A DNA stretch of 64,000 nucleotides from Vibrio gelatinilyticus (GTDB lineage: Bacteria > Pseudomonadota > Gammaproteobacteria > Enterobacterales > Vibrionaceae): assembly GCF_022836845.1 (NCBI RefSeq), contig NZ_JAJNNZ010000002.1, positions 171,033-235,032 on the forward strand, read 5' to 3'. The translations under genes and the position numbers were made by a program. Under the pieces are notes generated by a model that ran no database searches, had not been told where the DNA came from, and saw only the letters and a program-made list of their open reading frames with translations. Of the stretch, positions 29,527-39,067 are shown piece by piece. Within the stretch, counting starts at the first letter, position 1. Every line of letters begins with the position of its first letter.

Positions 29527-30522
29527 GTGAAAAAAACTATTCTAAAACTATCGGCACTAGCAGTGGCCGTCTCCTCTTTCAGCGCATTCGCAGCAAAACC
29601 TGCGGTAGTTTATGACACTGCTGGTAAGTTTGATAAATCTTTCAATGAAGCAGTTTTTCAAAATGGTGTGAAAACATTTAATGCCGATAAAGGTATTAAA
29701 GTTCGCGAATTTGAGCCTCAGAATGAAGCGCAACGTGAACAGGGTTTACGTCGTCTAGCGAGCCGCGGATTTACTCCAATTGTAGCCGTAGGTTTCAATA
29801 TGGCGTCAGCGGTAGAAAAAGTGGCAACTGAATTCCCAGACATTCAATTTACCATCATCGATATGGTTGTTGATAAGCCAAACGTTCAATCTATTGTCTT
29901 CAAAGAGCACGAAGGTTCTTTCCTAGTCGGTGCACTTGCGGCGAAAAAGTCTCAATCTGCAAAAGTTGGTTTCGTGGGTGGCATGGACATCCCTCTGATT
30001 CGTAAATTTGAGTGTGGTTACCGCCAGGGTGCTAAGCACGCAAACCCTTCTATCGAAACATTCCAAAACATGACAGGTTCTACACCTGCTGCGTTTGCCG
30101 ATCCAGCAAAAGGCTCAGAGCTAGCTAAGTCTCAGTTCTCTAAAGGTGTTGATGTCATCTACGCGGCTGCAGGTGGTACGGGCATGGGCGTTTACCAAGC
30201 TGCAAAAGACGCTGGCAAATTCGCAATTGGTGTTGATTCTAACCAAAACCACCTACAACCAGGCACTATGTTGACGTCTATGGTTAAGAAAGTAGGTGTT
30301 GCTGCATACAACTCTTGGGACGAAGCAGAGCAAGGTACTTGGGCTCCAGGTATCAAAGTTCTTGGTCTTAAAGAAGGTGCGGTTGAGTGGGCATACGATG
30401 ACAATAACAAGTCACTTGTCGACGCAGAATCAAAAGCATACCTAGAATCTCTAAAAGCAGACATCATCAGCGGCAAGATCGCTGTTCATGACTACATGTC
30501 TGACAACACGTGCAACCTCTAA
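29527..30522 (+). CDS. BMP-family nucleoside-binding protein of ABC importer
   Basis: A 331-residue periplasmic binding protein of the basic-membrane-protein (PnrA/Med) family that binds nucleosides. The GTG at 29527 has AAGGGA upstream and gives a clean Sec signal peptide (KKTILKLSALAVAVSSFSAFA, cut before AKPAVVYD). Family motifs are YDTAGKFDKSFNE, GFNMASAVEKVA and GVDSNQNHL. There is no lipobox, unlike many Gram-positive PnrA proteins. It is the first gene of a four-gene importer unit, with a stable hairpin at 30587 before the ATPase. The nucleoside ligand fits the deo genes and NupC next door. Confidence 0.93.
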   Translation: MKKTILKLSALAVAVSSFSAFAAKPAVVYDTAGKFDKSFNEAVFQNGVKTFNADKGIKVREFEPQNEAQREQGLRRLASRGFTPIVAVGFNMASAVEKVATEFPDIQFTIIDMVVDKPNVQSIVFKEHEGSFLVGALAAKKSQSAKVGFVGGMDIPLIRKFECGYRQGAKHANPSIETFQNMTGSTPAAFADPAKGSELAKSQFSKGVDVIYAAAGGTGMGVYQAAKDAGKFAIGVDSNQNHLQPGTMLTSMVKKVGVAAYNSWDEAEQGTWAPGIKVLGLKEGAVEWAYDDNNKSLVDAESKAYLESLKADIISGKIAVHDYMSDNTCNL

Positions 30523-30586
30523 TCGTGATTGATTCCAATTAACAGCTTGGCCATTTTTTTGACTAGGCTGTGACCAAAATAAACAA

Positions 30587-30610
30587 CGCCGCTGCCTAAA
30601 AACAGCGGCG
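30587..30610 (+). terminator. hairpin between BMP gene and ATPase gene
   Basis: CGCCGCTG (30587-30594) pairs with CAGCGGCG (30603-30610). Only TATAATTT follows, so it is probably a partial terminator or 3' protector that lets the binding protein be made in excess. Confidence 0.6.
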
Positions 30611-30703
30611 TATAATTTAGTAGATTATGCTCAAGTGAGCTGTAAATGATGGCTCATATTAATCTTTCAGCCGCTTGAACATAAAACTATAAGGCAGTAT
30701 CCA

Positions 30704-32275
30704 GTGACACAGGGACAATCTTTAGCCATTGAACTTAAGGACATCAATAAACGCTTTGGTGCTGTACACGCCAACCGTGATATTGATTTGAAAGTTCCCA
30801 AAGGCAGCATTCACGGCATTATTGGTGAAAACGGTGCTGGTAAATCCACCTTGATGAGTATCATCTATGGTTTTTACCATGCGGATTCTGGCTCTATGTG
30901 GGTCAATGGCCAACCTTATAAGCCCACCAATTCGCAAGAAGCGATTCAAGCGGGTGTCGGTATGGTTCACCAACACTTCATGTTAGTTGAGACATTTACC
31001 GTTTTAGAGAATATCGTACTTGGTGCGGAAGACGGTTGGCAATTGCAAGAAAGTTTAGGTAAAGCACGTAAGAAGCTAAAGTCTCTTGCAAAAGACTACG
31101 GACTTGAAGTCCCTCTGGATAAAGTCGTTGGCCAGCTGCCCGTTGGACTTCAACAACGAGTCGAGATCCTTAAAGCGCTTTATCGTGGCGCAAAAATTCT
31201 CATTCTCGATGAGCCAACTGGCGTGCTCACGCCACAAGAAGCCGATCACCTATTCCGAATTCTCGACAAGCTTCGTGATCAAGGCACAACCGTCATGATC
31301 ATCACACACAAGCTGCGTGAAGTCCTCGCCATCACAGACAATATTTCTGTTATGCGTCAGGGTGCGATGGTGGATCACGTTGTTACCGCTCAAACAAACA
31401 AAGAGCAATTAGCAGAACTGATGGTCGGTCGCAAGGTTCGATTAAAGGTTGAAAAAGAGATCGCAGCTCCGAAAAAAGAACGGATTCGCGTTAATGACCT
31501 GCAGTATTTTGATGACTCTGGTGTTGAACGCGTTAAACGCATTAATTTCAATGTGCGACAAGGTGAAGTGGTTGGTATTGCAGGCGTATCAGGTAACGGT
31601 CAATCTGAGATCCTCGGCTTGTTGTCGGGTATTTTAAAACCTCATTCAGGCTCCATTGAGCTTAATGGTCATACGATAGATCACACTCATGCTTGCGATC
31701 CTCAACACGTACGCACAATCGGTGTTGGACATATTCCTGAAGATCGCCATAAGCAAGGGTTGATCAATAAGTTTGAAGCACAAGAAGCTTACATTCTCGG
31801 TTATCACCATTTGCCTCAATACAATAAAGGACTGCTGCAAGATAAGGTGGCTATCAAGCAATCTTGCCAAGAAAGCATGGACAAATGGGATGTTCGCCCC
31901 AACGATACCACACTTAAAACGGCCAACTTCTCTGGCGGTAACCAACAAAAGCTCGTCATCGCCCGTGAAATGGAACAAAACCCTGACGTCTTACTAGTAG
32001 GTCAGCCAACTCGAGGCGTTGACATCGGTGCTATCGAATATATCCATCAACAAATTATTGCGGCTCGAGATGCAGATAAAGCGGTACTGCTTGTGTCGGT
32101 CGAGTTGGACGAGATACTGAGTCTTTCTGATCGCATATTGGTCGTATTTGATGGCAGCATTGTTGGCGAGATCGATATCAAAGATGCCGACGAAAAAACC
32201 ATTGGCCTGATGATGGCTAATATCATCCCTGATCACCTTCAAGACAAAGTCGCCGCACAAGGAGAGCACCAATGA
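30704..32275 (+). CDS. nucleoside ABC transporter ATP-binding protein (two NBDs)
   Basis: A 523-residue cytoplasmic ATPase with two nucleotide-binding domains in one chain, as in RbsA/YufO proteins. NBD1 has Walker A GENGAGKST (about residue 39) and an intact Walker B ILILDEPTG. NBD2 has a degenerate Walker A (GVSGNGQS), a good signature FSGGNQQK, and a Walker B region reading LLVGQPTRGVD, with glycine and glutamine where DE is expected. This asymmetry is usual in the BMP-linked subfamily. It starts at a GTG and overlaps the next gene by 4 bases. It powers the importer with the two permeases that follow. Confidence 0.93.
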   Translation: MTQGQSLAIELKDINKRFGAVHANRDIDLKVPKGSIHGIIGENGAGKSTLMSIIYGFYHADSGSMWVNGQPYKPTNSQEAIQAGVGMVHQHFMLVETFTVLENIVLGAEDGWQLQESLGKARKKLKSLAKDYGLEVPLDKVVGQLPVGLQQRVEILKALYRGAKILILDEPTGVLTPQEADHLFRILDKLRDQGTTVMIITHKLREVLAITDNISVMRQGAMVDHVVTAQTNKEQLAELMVGRKVRLKVEKEIAAPKKERIRVNDLQYFDDSGVERVKRINFNVRQGEVVGIAGVSGNGQSEILGLLSGILKPHSGSIELNGHTIDHTHACDPQHVRTIGVGHIPEDRHKQGLINKFEAQEAYILGYHHLPQYNKGLLQDKVAIKQSCQESMDKWDVRPNDTTLKTANFSGGNQQKLVIAREMEQNPDVLLVGQPTRGVDIGAIEYIHQQIIAARDADKAVLLVSVELDEILSLSDRILVVFDGSIVGEIDIKDADEKTIGLMMANIIPDHLQDKVAAQGEHQ

Positions 32276-33396
32276 GTCAGGCAAAAGTACCTGCATGGGT
32301 AACGATGGCATTGCTACCTGCCATCAACGTATTGGTGGCCTTTTTAGTCTCCGCACTGCTATTTATTTACATCGACATCAATCCAATTGATGCGGCAAAA
32401 GTCATGTGGACTGGCGCATTTGGGTACGCCGAAGGATTTGGCTATACCATGTATTACGCCACCGGATTTATTTTTACGGGTCTGGCGGTTGCAGTCGCAT
32501 TTCATGCTGGCCTGTTTAATATCGGTGGTGAAGGTCAAGCCTATATTGGTGGTCTAGGTGTCGGCCTGGTGTGTTTGACGCTGGGTGAATATGCGCCTTG
32601 GTGGATCACCTTCCCTGTGGCTATCGTCGCTGGCGGCCTATTTGGCGCAGCCTGGGCTTTTATTCCTGCTTACCTTCAAGCAAAACGCGGTTCTCATATT
32701 GTCATCACGACGATCATGTTCAACTTTATTGCGGCTTCATTCATGGCGTATTTACTGGTGGATATTCTCAAACCAGAAAACACCATGGCTACAGAAAGTC
32801 GAGTCTTTGCCGCAAGCAGTTGGTTGCCTAAGATGCATGAAATACTGGCGGTGGTCGGTATTGATGTCGCACCTAGCCCAATGAACCTGAGCTTTATTTT
32901 CGCTCTGTTGTGCTGTGTCTTTGTTTGGCTATTTATGTGGCACTCTCGCTGGGGCTACGAAATTCGTGCCGTTGGCTCTAATCCTTCTGCTGCAGGTTAT
33001 GCTGGCATCAAGTACGTAAAGATTGTTGTCCTAACTATGGTTATCTCGGGCATGCTGGCAGGCTTTTTTGGTCTCAATGTTTTGCAAGGTGAACTACACC
33101 AAATTAAGCTTAACTTTGTCGAAGGGTTTGGCTTTACCGGAATTGCTGTCGCCTTGATGGGACGAAACCACCCTATCGGCGTCCTCTTGGCAAGCTTGCT
33201 GTTCGGGTTCTTGTATCAAGGGGGCGCGGAGCTTAGCTTTGAATATGGTGTTGACCGTAATATTGTCGTTGTACTGCAAGGCTTAGTGATCTTGTTCTCT
33301 GGTGCACTTGAACACATGTTTAGACCTTCATTAGAACGCACTTACCTAAAGTTTTTTGCTAAGCCAAACGTCAAACCTCAGCAAGGAGTCGCTTAA
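32272..33396 (+). CDS. nucleoside ABC transporter permease (YufP type)
   Basis: A 374-residue inner-membrane permease of the BPD_transp_2 (RbsC-like) family with about ten hydrophobic segments. Family motifs include FNIGGEGQAYIGG (about residues 82-94) and AVGSNPSAAGYAGI near 235. The start overlaps the ATPase stop in ATGA, suggesting coupled translation. It pairs with the next permease to form the membrane channel for nucleosides. Confidence 0.92.
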   Translation: MSQAKVPAWVTMALLPAINVLVAFLVSALLFIYIDINPIDAAKVMWTGAFGYAEGFGYTMYYATGFIFTGLAVAVAFHAGLFNIGGEGQAYIGGLGVGLVCLTLGEYAPWWITFPVAIVAGGLFGAAWAFIPAYLQAKRGSHIVITTIMFNFIAASFMAYLLVDILKPENTMATESRVFAASSWLPKMHEILAVVGIDVAPSPMNLSFIFALLCCVFVWLFMWHSRWGYEIRAVGSNPSAAGYAGIKYVKIVVLTMVISGMLAGFFGLNVLQGELHQIKLNFVEGFGFTGIAVALMGRNHPIGVLLASLLFGFLYQGGAELSFEYGVDRNIVVVLQGLVILFSGALEHMFRPSLERTYLKFFAKPNVKPQQGVA

Positions 33397-33398
33397 TC

Positions 33399-34364
33399 AT
33401 GTTTGAAACGATTATTCTAATGCTTGACGCGACGATTCGTGTATCGACGCCTCTCATTCTTGCCTCTCTTGCTGGGATGTTCTGTGAACGCTCCGGTATC
33501 GTTAATATTGCCCTTGAAGGTAAGCTCCTAGCTGCAGCCTTTACAGGAGCAGCAATGGCACATGTGACCGGTTCTGCATGGCTTGGGCTTGGTGCCGGCA
33601 TTGCCGTCTCTGTATTGCTGGCACTATTGCACGGCTTTGCCTCTATTACGCACCGTGGTGATCAGGTCGTCAGTGGTATGGCGATTAACATTTTGGCTGC
33701 GGGCCTGACCATTACACTCGGCCGTCACTGGTTTAGCCAAGGTGGCCAAACACCGTCATTATCGGGTGATGCTCGTTTTGCCCCCATCACTCTGCCTGGT
33801 GCTGATGCGGTAGCGGATGTGCCTGTACTTGGTTTGCTCTACTCCGAGCTAATCAGCGGTCACTCGATACTCGAGTACCTTGTGGTATTGATTGTTCCTG
33901 CGGCTTGGTACCTACTATTCAAAACCCGTTTTGGCCTTCGTCTTCGTGCTGTTGGTGAGTCGCCATCCGCCGTTGATACAGCGGGTATTTCAGTAGTACG
34001 AATGCGTTATGGTGCCGTGGCTATTTGTGGTCTCTTAGTGGGTATTGGTGGCGTATATTTGTCTGTAGCTCAGACAGCTCAATTCATTCCAAACATGAGT
34101 GCGGGTAAAGGCTATATGGCATTAGCTGCTCTGATATTTGGTAAGTGGCGTCCATTTACGGCTATGGGAGCCTGTCTGCTGTTTGGCTTCTTAGATGCGC
34201 TGGCCATTCGCCTACAAGGGGTTAAGATTGGAGACTTCCCAATTCCAGTTCAAGCAATTGAAGCGATTCCGTATGTGCTCACAGTCTTCCTACTGGCGGG
34301 CTTTATTGGCAAAGCCATAGCACCAAAAGCCATTGGGGTTCCTTACGCCAAAGAGCGTGAGTAA
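33399..34364 (+). CDS. nucleoside ABC transporter permease (YufQ type)
   Basis: A 321-residue inner-membrane permease of the BPD_transp_2 family. FCERSGIVNIALEGKLL near residue 27 and RAVGESPSAVDTAGISV near 187 are the usual motifs. It begins 2 bases after the previous permease gene and ends the operon. Two hairpins follow the stop. Confidence 0.92.
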   Translation: MFETIILMLDATIRVSTPLILASLAGMFCERSGIVNIALEGKLLAAAFTGAAMAHVTGSAWLGLGAGIAVSVLLALLHGFASITHRGDQVVSGMAINILAAGLTITLGRHWFSQGGQTPSLSGDARFAPITLPGADAVADVPVLGLLYSELISGHSILEYLVVLIVPAAWYLLFKTRFGLRLRAVGESPSAVDTAGISVVRMRYGAVAICGLLVGIGGVYLSVAQTAQFIPNMSAGKGYMALAALIFGKWRPFTAMGACLLFGFLDALAIRLQGVKIGDFPIPVQAIEAIPYVLTVFLLAGFIGKAIAPKAIGVPYAKERE

Positions 34365-34422
34365 GTACGAATTACTCACGTTTCTATAGATGTAAAAAAG
34401 CGCTCAAAAGAGCGCTTTTTTT
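34356..34422 (+). terminator. terminator region of the nucleoside ABC operon
   Basis: A 9-bp stem CGTGAGTAA/TTACTCACG (34356-34380) spans the stop codon. The true rho-independent terminator AAAAAGCGCTC-AAAA-GAGCGCTTTTT follows at 34394-34422 and also faces the convergent prfC gene. Confidence 0.85.
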
Positions 34423-34441
34423 ATCAGGTTGTATTGCCGAA

Positions 34442-36031
34442 TTAATGTTCGCGCGTAGCACGGAACTCAATATCAGGGAATCGCTCTGTTGCTAGGTTTA
34501 GATTCACCATTGTTGGCGCAACATAGCTTAGGTTGTCACCCCCATCAAGAGCGAGGTTTTGTTGGTTTTTACGCTTGAACTCTTCGAGTTTCTTCGCATC
34601 ACCGCACTCCACCCAACGTGCCGTTGCCACGTTTACGCTCTCATAGATGGCTTCTACGTTGTACTCAGCCTTCAAGCGTGCAACAACAACATCAAACTGA
34701 AGCACACCCACCGCACCAACGATCAGATCGTTGTTTTGCAGTGGACGGAAGACTTGTACAGCGCCTTCTTCAGAAAGCTGTACCAAGCCTTTTAGCAACT
34801 GCTTTTGCTTTAGAGGATCGCGTAGACGAATACGACGGAATAATTCTGGTGCAAAGTTTGGAATACCAGAGAACTTCAAATTCTCACCTTGCGTAAAGGT
34901 ATCACCAATTTGAATCGTACCGTGATTGTGCAAACCAATAATATCGCCCGCATACGCTTTTTCTGCACGAGAACGATCGCCAGCCATAAAGGTTACCGCA
35001 TCCGAAATGCTGACGTTTTTGCCAGTACGAACATGGTTCATCTTCATGCCTTGATTGTAAGTACCCGACACGATACGCATGAACGCGATACGGTCGCGGT
35101 GTTTCGGATCCATGTTGGCCTGGATCTTAAACACGAAGCCAGAGAATTTTTCTTCTGTGGATTCAACCTCACGCTCATTTGCCTGACGAGTTTGCGGCCC
35201 TGGAGCCCACTTGGTTAGGCCATCTAGCATATGGTCAACACCAAAGTTACCCAGTGCCGTACCAAAGTAAACTGGCGTTAATTCACCGGCAAGGAATAGG
35301 TCTAAATCAAACTCAGGACACGCACCAATAACAAGCTCTAGTTCTTCACGCACGCTTTCCGCTAGATCTTCACCAACTGCCACGTCAAGTTCAGGGTTAT
35401 CAAGCCCCTTAATGATACGAACTTCTTGAATCTCATGACCATGGCCAGATTCGTATAAGATGGTTTCGTCACGGTGAATGTGATACACGCCTTTAAATTC
35501 TTTACCACAACCAATTGGCCATGAGATTGGCGCACAAGCCATACCAAGCTCGCTTTCCACTTCATCTAACACTTCCATTGGATCACGAACATCACGGTCA
35601 AGTTTGTTCATAAAGGTCACGATAGGTGTGTCACGTAGACGCGTCACTTCCATCAATTTACGCGTACGGTCTTCGACACCCTTAGCAGCATCAATCACCA
35701 TCAAGCAAGAATCGACAGCGGTTAATGTACGGTAGGTATCTTCCGAGAAATCTTCGTGCCCCGGAGTATCGAGAAGGTTAACTAAGCAATCGTTATACGG
35801 AAACTGCATCACCGACGTGGTAACCGAGATACCACGTTCTTTTTCCATTTCCATCCAGTCAGATTTAGCATGCTGGGCACTACCACGGCCTTTTACTGTA
35901 CCCGCTTTTTGGATGGCGTTTCCGAATAAAAGTACTTTTTCGGTAATGGTGGTTTTACCCGCATCTGGGTGAGAGATGATAGCGAAGGTTCTGCGTTTAG
36001 AAACTTCTTGCTGAAATACTGGATTTGACAT
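34442..36031 (-). CDS. prfC: peptide chain release factor 3
   Basis: A 529-residue translational GTPase that recycles RF1 and RF2 from the ribosome. G1 is [12 protein letters not shown] (about residue 21), switch I is [13 protein letters not shown]3 is [14 protein letters not shown] and G4 is NKLDRD. The ATG at 36031 gives the normal RF3 start ([18 protein letters not shown]) and length; an in-frame GTG at 36064 would add 11 residues. In E. coli prfC lies close to holD-rimI; here about 7 kb of other genes separate them. Confidence 0.97.
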   Translation of the reverse strand: MSNPVFQQEVSKRRTFAIISHPDAGKTTITEKVLLFGNAIQKAGTVKGRGSAQHAKSDWMEMEKERGISVTTSVMQFPYNDCLVNLLDTPGHEDFSEDTYRTLTAVDSCLMVIDAAKGVEDRTRKLMEVTRLRDTPIVTFMNKLDRDVRDPMEVLDEVESELGMACAPISWPIGCGKEFKGVYHIHRDETILYESGHGHEIQEVRIIKGLDNPELDVAVGEDLAESVREELELVIGACPEFDLDLFLAGELTPVYFGTALGNFGVDHMLDGLTKWAPGPQTRQANEREVESTEEKFSGFVFKIQANMDPKHRDRIAFMRIVSGTYNQGMKMNHVRTGKNVSISDAVTFMAGDRSRAEKAYAGDIIGLHNHGTIQIGDTFTQGENLKFSGIPNFAPELFRRIRLRDPLKQKQLLKGLVQLSEEGAVQVFRPLQNNDLIVGAVGVLQFDVVVARLKAEYNVEAIYESVNVATARWVECGDAKKLEEFKRKNQQNLALDGGDNLSYVAPTMVNLNLATERFPDIEFRATREH

Positions 36032-36432
36032 GAATAACGTTCTTCTTGGTTTAAGGAACAGCACACCGACACTACTGACTGTTGTCGGTAGACTATTCGA
36101 AGGCGTCTAAAATTAATTGGGCGCTATTTTCACCGATCTGGCGCGGTTTCTCAACGAATAGTTTAAAAGCAATGCCCTTCTGAGCTTCAACTCAGGCGAT
36201 CCCGCTAAGATTTCTCATCGTTTGCATTCGAGTATCACTAGGTAACCCATTTCAAGCGCAAGGTAACACACCGTTAATAACTGTCTGCCAGCGATGATAT
36301 ACGTCATTCTGTTTGCTGTTATCGATGCTCTTTATTGTTTAGTTGTTATACCCAAAACCAGTAGGGCGCTGTATTTGGGTATAACCATTACTCATTGGCA
36401 ATGCTTGCCAACTCAATTTCGGACAATACTCA
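36032..36432. other. gene-free stretch upstream of prfC and the MFS gene
   Basis: About 400 bases with no credible gene. A 7-bp stem ACCGACA/TGTCGGT lies at 36065-36089 in the prfC upstream DNA, and a 12-bp inverted repeat lies at 36345-36385. No clear promoter was recognised for either divergent gene. Confidence 0.5.
36345..36385. repeat. 12-bp perfect inverted repeat GTTATACCCAAA
   Basis: GTTATACCCAAA (36345-36356) and TTTGGGTATAAC (36374-36385) are perfect arms around 17 bases, 47 bases before the MFS start. TTATACC-type palindromes are, as far as I recall, common interspersed elements in Vibrio intergenic DNA, so it may be a dispersed repeat and not an operator. Confidence 0.6.
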
Positions 36433-37623
36433 ATGAAAACATACAAGCCTTGGTATATGGCACAGATGTCTATTGGCGTCGTGCAATGGGTGGGGATTGC
36501 TCTTATACTTACCCCCATTATCATAGAACGAACTGGCAGCGGTGCTCTTATGGGCAGTGTCATGTCTCTGATCGGTCTGTTTGGTGTTAGTGCACCACTG
36601 ATTGGCTGGCTTGCTGATAAATATGGCATTCATAGACAAATGCAAAAAGCGGCCCTTATATCACACCTACTATCGCTAATATTGCTCTATTTTGCACAAA
36701 CGCAAGCGCTTGTTTACCTACTGGTTGGTCTGACAATAGGTATCGGTACAGTCTCTTTGTTGGTATTAAACCCTACTTTCGTGCTTAACTCTCTGCCCGA
36801 AAAACAGCAAGCTCGCGGCCTTAGCCGATTGTTTCAATTTCAGTTTCTTGGCATCGTCATTGCGGGCTCAGTACTTGGACTGGTCAGCCTGATGGGGTGG
36901 TCAAATGAGCAAAAGCTACTTGTGCTGATGTCCATGGTTTGCATTTCTATCGTCGCCGTCTTTATCGCCCCACCGCCAAAAGTCGTTGTTGATAAAGAAT
37001 CGAGTCAAGAAACTAACGACGAAAGTAGCACCCAAACGCAGACGAAAAAGCGCGGATTGCTCGCCTTTATCCTGTTTCTGGGTACGGTATTTGTTTCGAT
37101 GTTCACTTCCAGTAACTTGATGGAAACTGGTCCTATCATCATTAAAGAAGTCTTTAATGTTGACCTAGGACACTCTGCATTTGGTCTTGCCGCTTCTGCA
37201 GCACTGACAATGGTACTGCTCGAACCTGCTGGACGTTTAGCGGAAAAAAGCAGTCCATACATTATCTGGATGGTGTCTTTTGCCTGCTACGCAATTACCG
37301 CGATTGGGTTGTGGCTTGCAGTCGGTAATAACATTCCAAGCTTTGTGCCGGTACTGTTAATAGTACTGCTCATGCAAGCTATTTCCTGGTTCGATATGGT
37401 GATACCCGCGATTGCCGACGAACTGAGTCCAAGCTCACCAGCGCTAACGCAAGGTTTGCTCATGTTTGCTATGGCATTGGGTTTTGGTGTCGGTACTTTT
37501 ATCGCAGGTCAACTCATTGATGCTAGTGGCTTTGTTGCCGTTGTCGACTATTGCGCTGCCAGCATTCTTGTTACTTTAGTGCTGGCTGTCACCACCTTGC
37601 TTGCGAAACGACTTAAAAAGTAA
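36433..37623 (+). CDS. major facilitator superfamily transporter
   Basis: A 396-residue inner-membrane carrier with about twelve hydrophobic segments. The MFS loop 2-3 motif is seen as GWLADKYGIHR (about residues 57-67), and a hydrophilic central loop with many Ser, Thr and Glu lies around residues 185-205. No family-specific motif points to a substrate. It is monocistronic with a terminator at 37640, convergent with the barrel gene that follows. It may be an effluxer or a solute importer; I cannot choose. Confidence 0.82.
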   Translation: MKTYKPWYMAQMSIGVVQWVGIALILTPIIIERTGSGALMGSVMSLIGLFGVSAPLIGWLADKYGIHRQMQKAALISHLLSLILLYFAQTQALVYLLVGLTIGIGTVSLLVLNPTFVLNSLPEKQQARGLSRLFQFQFLGIVIAGSVLGLVSLMGWSNEQKLLVLMSMVCISIVAVFIAPPPKVVVDKESSQETNDESSTQTQTKKRGLLAFILFLGTVFVSMFTSSNLMETGPIIIKEVFNVDLGHSAFGLAASAALTMVLLEPAGRLAEKSSPYIIWMVSFACYAITAIGLWLAVGNNIPSFVPVLLIVLLMQAISWFDMVIPAIADELSPSSPALTQGLLMFAMALGFGVGTFIAGQLIDASGFVAVVDYCAASILVTLVLAVTTLLAKRLKK

Positions 37624-37639
37624 TTACAGCTCAATTAGT

Positions 37640-37667
37640 AAAGGTCAGGCTACTCCTGACCTTTTTC
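37640..37667. terminator. terminator between MFS gene and barrel gene
   Basis: AGGTCAGG-CTACT-CCTGACCT is followed by TTTTTC on the plus strand. Confidence 0.8.
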
Positions 37668-37673
37668 TGTTTT

Positions 37674-38798
37674 TTACAGCTGCCAAGCATGACCCACTGT
37701 TATGTAATACGCCCACTCTTCTGGACCTTTTGCCACATCGACACCTGCACGCATATTTAGCTGTCGAGCAATCAGGTAGCGAAAACCGCCCCCCACCATT
37801 GATCGATAATCTGCCTCCGAAACGCTTTGTCCCTCTTCGACGGCTTTGCCTGTTCCAGTAAACCCGACTAACGACCAACGAGGCGTGATATCAAAGCGAG
37901 CTTCAAACTCAACCAAAGCCATGTCATCTCCCTGATAACGCATCGCCGGAACACCGCGCATGTTGATAAACGGCCGTGCGTAATAAGGCGCATCTTCAGA
38001 AACAGTTTGGTAGTCTCCTCGTAACCCTATAACTAAATCACTTGTTACTGGGGCAAAGTAGTTAGCTTGCAAACGCGTTTTATGATAGTCCACATCCCCG
38101 CCAAAGGATTGATTATGAAACGAGGTTCCCACTTTGGCTTTAAGGCCGTCATTAGGCGTAAAAATGGTGTCTCGGCTATCATAAGTGACTTTTAACTCAA
38201 CAGAGCCGTCGTTCATGTCGTAGTCTATGGGATCAATGCCGGGAAGAATGTTGCCAATATCGAAAGTGCTCTTCGAGGATAAAATGCTGTACTTTGCCCC
38301 AACAAACCAATTTGAGCCGGCAATGCGATAATCAATATCTTGCATGAAGTAGAGGCCATCAATATTGAAGTCAAACGGCTGATCAAACTCGTAGAATTTC
38401 AAATTAAATGAGCCATAAAACAAGCCACCTTGATAGCGCCAAGTATCTTCTTGCCACGACCCAAAATGAAAGGCTCCTGTCAGCCACGTGCCATTAGCTG
38501 TTGCTGCGGCCGCAACCGCTGTAACACTCGGCGGCAAACCGACGACTTCATCTGGATTTTCTTCACGAAGTTGTTTTCGCTTATCTGATTCATGGAAAAA
38601 CAGTAAAGCTGCGCCACCACCAACACCAACCGCAGGGTCGGTAATAATAATCGGGACTGGCATAAAACCGACAGCATTATCGAGTACCCAAGAGCTGACA
38701 TCCAGCATCCCATCTTGAGGGTCAATAAACTGATCCATGGCATTAACAGAGGACACAAAAGGTACGCAACTCAAACACATCAGTGACCACTTGTTCAT
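37674..38798 (-). CDS. Omp85/BamA-TamA-like outer-membrane barrel without POTRA domains
   Basis: A 374-residue secreted protein with a signal peptide ending about residue 20 (SSVNA). The body is rich in alternating beta-strands, and the end (YITVGHAWQL) fits a barrel-closing strand. The region RGVPAMRYQGDDMALVEFEARFD followed by WSLVGFTGTG resembles the conserved C-terminal surface-antigen (D15) part of Omp85 proteins. There is no room for POTRA repeats before the barrel, so it is not a BamA or TamA. The function is unknown. It is divergent from the TolB/TPR gene, with about 270 bases of shared upstream DNA. Confidence 0.8.
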   Translation of the reverse strand: MNKWSLMCLSCVPFVSSVNAMDQFIDPQDGMLDVSSWVLDNAVGFMPVPIIITDPAVGVGGGAALLFFHESDKRKQLREENPDEVVGLPPSVTAVAAAATANGTWLTGAFHFGSWQEDTWRYQGGLFYGSFNLKFYEFDQPFDFNIDGLYFMQDIDYRIAGSNWFVGAKYSILSSKSTFDIGNILPGIDPIDYDMNDGSVELKVTYDSRDTIFTPNDGLKAKVGTSFHNQSFGGDVDYHKTRLQANYFAPVTSDLVIGLRGDYQTVSEDAPYYARPFINMRGVPAMRYQGDDMALVEFEARFDITPRWSLVGFTGTGKAVEEGQSVSEADYRSMVGGGFRYLIARQLNMRAGVDVAKGPEEWAYYITVGHAWQL

Positions 38799-39067
38799 TT
38801 AAGCACTCCTTGCTAGAGGTATTCCAGTTAACAAATATACAGTAAGGTTATAACACCTAAGTACTTATTCCGCTAAACTTATCGAAACAATCGCGTTTGA
38901 GTGTCTTTCATCCAAGACCTTTGAAGCTCGAGACAGAATAAGCGGATTTGTCGCCGCTGATAATGCCATAACCTGAGTCATGTCATAGAAAACAATGAAC
39001 TTCTCGCTATGTTTCACACTCATAAAGTGGCAAAATATCGCTGTTAAATTACAAGAGAGTTGCCCTG

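Noticed and set aside
36065..36089. Terminator at the ACCGACA/TGTCGGT stem
   Set aside because: It lies upstream of prfC with no T-run on either strand, so it does not end any gene in the window.
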